A stretch of 64,000 nt of DNA from Uloborus plumipes (taxonomy: Eukaryota > Arthropoda > Arachnida > Araneae > Uloboridae), in the NCBI GenBank assembly GCA_038373865.1, contig JAXGGA010003932.1:31196-95195 (forward strand). The letters run 5' to 3'. The notes under the pieces are model-generated. The model saw only the letters and a list, made by a program, of their open reading frames with translations. It did not search any database and was not told the DNA's origin. A program made the position numbers and the translations under genes. Below are positions 59,791 to 64,000 of this stretch, piece by piece; the first letter of the stretch is position 1, and every line of letters begins with the position of its first letter.

Positions 59791-60019
59791 CATACTGTAA
59801 AAAATAGATTTTTTTTTCCAGTGTAATACAGCTAATTTGATAGTAACAAAATGTAAAAATTGCTAATTTTACAGTAATACGCCGTAAAATTGCTCATTTT
59901 GAACTAGTAAACTGTTAAATTGCTAATTTTAGTTTCTTTCTGTGTATTTTACAGTTTAAAGCTGGAACCTCTGCTCTGCCAGTAATATACTATAAAAATA
60001 ACAATTTATTTTTGCAGTG
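59791..60019. mobile_element. ACTGTAAAA-rich MITE, copy 4
   Basis: The left end CATACTGTAAAAAATAGA and right end TTTATTTTTGCAGTG, with internal TTTTACAGTAATAC units and GGAACCTCTGCT near the right end, place it in the same family as 51711-51921. Confidence 0.72.
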
Positions 60020-61251
60020 CATTTATTGTTTTAAAATTTTATATCTAAGCAGTTTACTTTTGAATAAAGAATTTCCAGTTCAAAATGAATTTCTCGGATG
60101 CAGCAATGGAGCAGGGGGTGCGTTATGCAATATTTCACTGCTACGCACATGACGTATAGAGGGGGTCAATAAATCCCGAAAATTTATTTAGTTAAGAGTT
60201 TGGAAATAATTTTTCTTGAAAGTAATTTACTAGGGAATCAACTAACAAGCTATAGCTATAAATCTTTTTTTTTTTTTGGATCTTGAAATTCGGACAGGGG
60301 GCGGATAGGTTCCAATCTGCATCCATGTCCACGACATTTAGAAGTGCTCAACATAAATTCTACTGTCGATTTTATTAATAGTAGTTACGCGTTGAATCAC
60401 ATATCAGAAAATCTTCACTTTAGAGGAATTTCATGAAGTTTTTGCTTTTATTAAGAAATGTTTAATATCTTAAAGAAATAATATCTGCTGTTTCAATAAA
60501 AGTTGTTCATTCGCTTTAACTTATCTAAACCATCTCTAACCCTAGAAGATAAACACCTGCTACTTTTTCTCTGGTTTGAGCCAACAAAACAATGAAGGTG
60601 CCTTTCTTCCTTCCATATACAAAGCTGTTTTAAGTATCTACATAAAAGAACTATTCATACAAGAGTGACTATTTTCAGTTATTCAGCAAGAAGCTCTTTA
60701 ATAAGTCTTTGTGAAGTCCATTAAAGGTTCCAGCTGCTGCAATATTCTCCACAAAAATTTTATTAAAATCTGATTTATTTCTTAAAAGAACAAAGAAATC
60801 GTCCTTATTATCGTTGGAATCTATAGTGCAAAGTATTGTAAGAAAACCTTAGTTTTTACACCTAAGCATTAATAATGGAACAAAACTTCTGTGTAAAGTT
60901 TCTAAGTAAAAAGTAAGCTATTTTAAGCCCTTAAATATTAACCAATAAAGGTTTCGTTTCGATAAAGCGAAATAAATCCTAACATTAGAAATCGTAAATT
61001 TTGCAGTACAGTCGATATAGTTAGAAATAACTCCAAGGGACCTTTAAAATTATTTTTTTCTACTCAAGTTCGTCTTATTAGAAGAACAATACATTACAAA
61101 CTATTTTTTTTATTTAAACCCCATCAGTCATCACCGTACCTACCCTTAGGAGGGTTTAACCGGGTGCGGTAACTGGGAGGAAAAGAAAAATCAACGAACG
61201 ACCAAGCGCCCGTTGGGAAACGTACATTAACTGGACATAAATTAACATAAA
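60020..61251. other. Unassigned AT-rich DNA
   Basis: No gene or element end was recognised. A somewhat GC-richer patch at 61120-61215 has no ORF of note. Confidence 0.5.
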
Positions 61252-61910
61252 ATACAGGGTGTCCACTCCAATCGTGGACCAATAGCTAATTTCTAAACCG
61301 TTAGAGATAAGCATATAGTTTATTTGGGAAAAAATCTCCAAATTATGAAAGAAATTTTGGGTCTATTCAATGTTTTTCAAAAAATCAAATTTTGAAAGAG
61401 TTACAAAATTTAAATTTTTATACAGCCCCCCAGTCCTATCAATCATATTTAGTAAAACATTCTTGACACTGTAACGTTTAAAACTAAAAAAAAAATCACT
61501 CTTCTACCACAAAAATTGACCGAGTTATGACGTTTTGAAAAATCAAGATTTTGCATTATTTCATGACGTCATCGAGAGATCGCTTAAGGGACCGTATGCA
61601 AAATCCTTCAAAATCTTGATTTTTCAAAACGTCATAACTCGGTCAATTTTTGTCGTAGAACAGTGATTTTTTTTTAGTTTTAAACGTTACAGTGTCAAGA
61701 ATGTTTTACTAAATATGATTGATAGAACTGAGGGGCTGTATAAAAATTTAAATTTCGTAACTCTTTCAAAATTTGATTTTTTGAAAAACATTGAATAGAC
61801 CCAAAATTCCTTTCATAATTTGGAGATTTTTTCCGAAATAAACTATATGCTTATCTCTAACGGTTTAGAAATTAGCTATTGGTACACGATTGGAGTGGAC
61901 ACCCTGTATA
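61252..61910. mobile_element. Foldback MITE, copy 2 (ACAGGGTGTCCACTCC ends)
   Basis: This is the same 660-bp foldback as 313-973, with the same central TGACGTCA and a few percent scattered substitutions. The arms of each copy differ slightly from one another, so substitutions accumulated after insertion. Confidence 0.88.
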
Positions 61911-62039
61911 TAATATACAAATTACTTGAAAAAAAAATGATGTGTACAGAAAGAGGCAATAATATATCTTTTTAAGTTTTTGGGCGGGATATTTGAAGTC
62001 TTCTATTTGAGTGCTGAGTATAAACATTATTTTATGGAG

Positions 62040-63250
62040 ATTGTTGTGAGTAGCTGGATGTTGTAGAATATGAACTTTATTTTTTGGATACAGGAAGGTT
62101 GGAACTATATGTGCAGTGGAAAGAGCTAACTAACGAACAATTGAATAAGTAATGTTCAGGAGTTGACTGCAAACACATAATGGTGAGCTTATTATCTTGA
62201 ATCTGTGTAGATATGAAGGAAACGGACTGTGCGCACAAAGGAATTGAACTTCATCGGATGTTTGCATCGTCGTTTTAGCTTGACTTCCGGTAGGATATCG
62301 TGAACTCACCGACCAGTTTCTGCAGTGTCCTAGATTTTCTATTAAATTTGAAGAAGATCAGACCAAAGACGAGGTTTGTGGAAATATTTTGGCCAGAAGA
62401 AATTTTAAATACTAATGAATGTGATGGGTTCATTGCTGCAGTTTTATCCAAACAATCGGGCTCATTGCCAAAGTGTCCTTTAGGCACTAGTATAGGAAAT
62501 ATTTATGTTTGGATGTTCTCTGCAGATGGATTGAATGTCTCTGACTAACTTCGAAGAATGCATTGGGTCCTTGATTGCTTTAAGAGAAGACAAACTATCA
62601 GAGAATATTGTAGTGCTGGAAGTAATGTTTTTTGATACAATGCAATGTAAAGCGTGAAAGATGGAAATAAGCTCCGCTTGAAAAACTGAACTATATGCCG
62701 TGAGTTCGGCTGACTAATCTTAGACAACCTGATTATATTATTGGAGATGTGAGTAAATGCTGAGCCGGTTCCATCATATATTTTTGATCCGTCCGTGAAA
62801 ATTCCAGTGTGTAGAGTCAAAACATTCGGTTTTTCCAAACTAACATTCGGAGTCGAGCATTGTATTATAGAATGTTCTGACCCTTTTTGGCTTAATTTTT
62901 CAAAGTCATTAGATGGGGAGACTTGTCAAGTGATAATTCCACTGTAGTTTTCCTTATGAAGACATTTCCTAAAGCTGATTGATGACAAACTGTTAGAACA
63001 ATAGGTGGAATTCCTACAAGAACATATAAGGTGGAATGAGCTATTATGTTATATGCTACTAAAACAATAAGAAGGAAATGGCGTTGAATAGTAGCTATTT
63101 TTTTTTTTTTAGATTTTTCTGCTTTAAAATGGCCCTATATTGCTGCTGCGTAAATAATTGAAGGTTCTATCACTGTTTGGTATAATAAACTAGCTCCTCA
63201 AGATTTTCCAGATTGATTGATTTTTTATGATCTTTTTCTAAACGTGCTGT
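62040..63250 (-). pseudogene. Non-LTR retrotransposon fragment: RT C-terminus, RNase H, CCHC
   Basis: Read on the minus strand. LYQTVIEPSIIYAAA (about 63190-63141) and IQRHFLLIVLVAYN...LVGIPPIVL (about 63095-63010) match the C-terminal region of reverse transcriptase in Jockey/R1/I-type elements. RNase H follows: FTDGSK (about 62800-62782), QAELISIFHAL (about 62680-62640), FSDSLSSLKAI, and a GNEPDCLDKTA block (about 62470-62425). A Cys-rich tail CLQSTPEHYLFNC lies near 62165-62130. Frame changes and stops (W to stop after YAAAI; stop after NISYTSA) make it dead. The main RT catalytic part and the endonuclease are absent from the window. Confidence 0.82.
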
Positions 63251-64000
63251 ACAGTTAATCACTACAAAATATAAGGGAGGAGATCGAAAATGTGGTTCTC
63301 CTTAGCTGTAATTCGTTTTAAACGTGTTCGAATTAATAAGGTTCGACTGTATACCACCAGACAGATTCATTACAGATTGGTTGAATAAAATCTTCATGGT
63401 ACCGGTATATTACGTTTATTCAGGGCGTTTTGGAGTAACTTTTCGCTTTAGAACTGGCCTATTTGAGTTTTTAAAGTTTTCTTGCATTTATTGGTATACA
63501 ACAGAATAAAGACTTAAAAGCAATTGTATAGTTGTTCAAAGTAAAGAAATATTAATTATTTAATGTATTTCAAATGCACTGCAAACGCCATCCCCGCGTT
63601 TTTTGTTTTTCAAAAAATACTTGAGTATCTGCCAAAGGTTACATTTTGAATGCAAAAATAATTTTCTTTTTAGCGTTTAGTACCAAAATTAACAAATATT
63701 TTTCAGATCATGCCAAATATTTACTGTTGATTACTCTCCCAACATTTTACGACTTTTAGTAGTCTAATTTACACTTTGGTGGACATACTGTATTTCAATG
63801 GAAATTGTAGAGTGACTGCATTGACAAGACGTGATTGGATATTAGTGTATTCAATTATTCCTTCGCAATTCTACTTTTAAAAAAATTTCGCTAACTGCCA
63901 TTTTAACTGGCTCTTGGCCAGTTATCTTCTTTTCTTTTGGTGTCAAATTTTTAGCCGATATTAGAAAATTATTCATAAGAAAGCAGGCAAAGACTGAGAA
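63251..64000. other. Unassigned DNA at the window end
   Basis: The retrotransposon may continue upstream here, but I could not follow its reading frame beyond about 63250. The frame 63324-63509 is not recognisable. Confidence 0.4.

Overview
This is an AT-rich animal sequence (roughly 70% A+T by eye), most probably from an arthropod; an arachnid is my best guess, from the types of elements present. I found no convincing host protein-coding exon and no intact ORF. The longest open frames (103-182 aa) are read-through of repeats or of low-complexity DNA. Essentially everything I can name is transposable-element DNA, much of it nested, plus satellite-like and simple repeats.

Layout. 313-973: foldback MITE, with a second copy at 61252-61910. 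2478-3786: element with TAGGGGAGAG ends. 5447-7015 and 17694-19262: two apparently identical Tc1/mariner copies in opposite orientation, both carrying the same dead transposase. 7328-10297: 3-kb palindrome. 11100-11510: hAT-like fragment, followed by a diverged repeat-motif fragment and a (CAGA)n tract. 12190-14480: 2.3-kb imperfect palindrome. 15690-16366: TTAA-flanked snap-back MITE. 21387-27876: four-level nest, in which an outer TAGGGTCACC element contains a piggyBac MITE and has a 4.6-kb palindromic element in its right end, and that palindrome carries an insertion with a 146/147-bp tandem array. 28771-30828: second TAGGGGAGAG element, carrying a retroposon fragment. 32559-33002: hAT-like MITE. 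33373-39233: 5.9-kb element with a decayed gene, which contains a Foldback-like element bounded by inverted 16-bp tandem arrays, which in turn contains a foldback with a tRNA-like Pol III promoter in each arm. 40094-40738: GT microsatellite and a 5 x 90-bp tandem repeat. 41776-42295: piggyBac-type MITE. 44424-46121, 51711-51921 and 59791-60019: ACTGTAAAA-rich MITEs. 47444-48978: MITE within MITE. 54402-54892: retroposon fragment. 55902-57280: 1.4-kb near-perfect palindrome. 62040-63250: non-LTR retrotransposon remnant (RT C-terminus, RNase H, CCHC).

Themes. First, long palindromes are very frequent; any transcript through them would form long dsRNA. Second, several unrelated elements repeat their own terminal motif many times inside, in both orientations. 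Third, non-autonomous copies have moved recently, because the twin mariners share all their disabling mutations. Element boundaries were read by eye from matching ends and could be off by a few bases. Superfamily names are given only where ends, target duplications or protein remnants support them.
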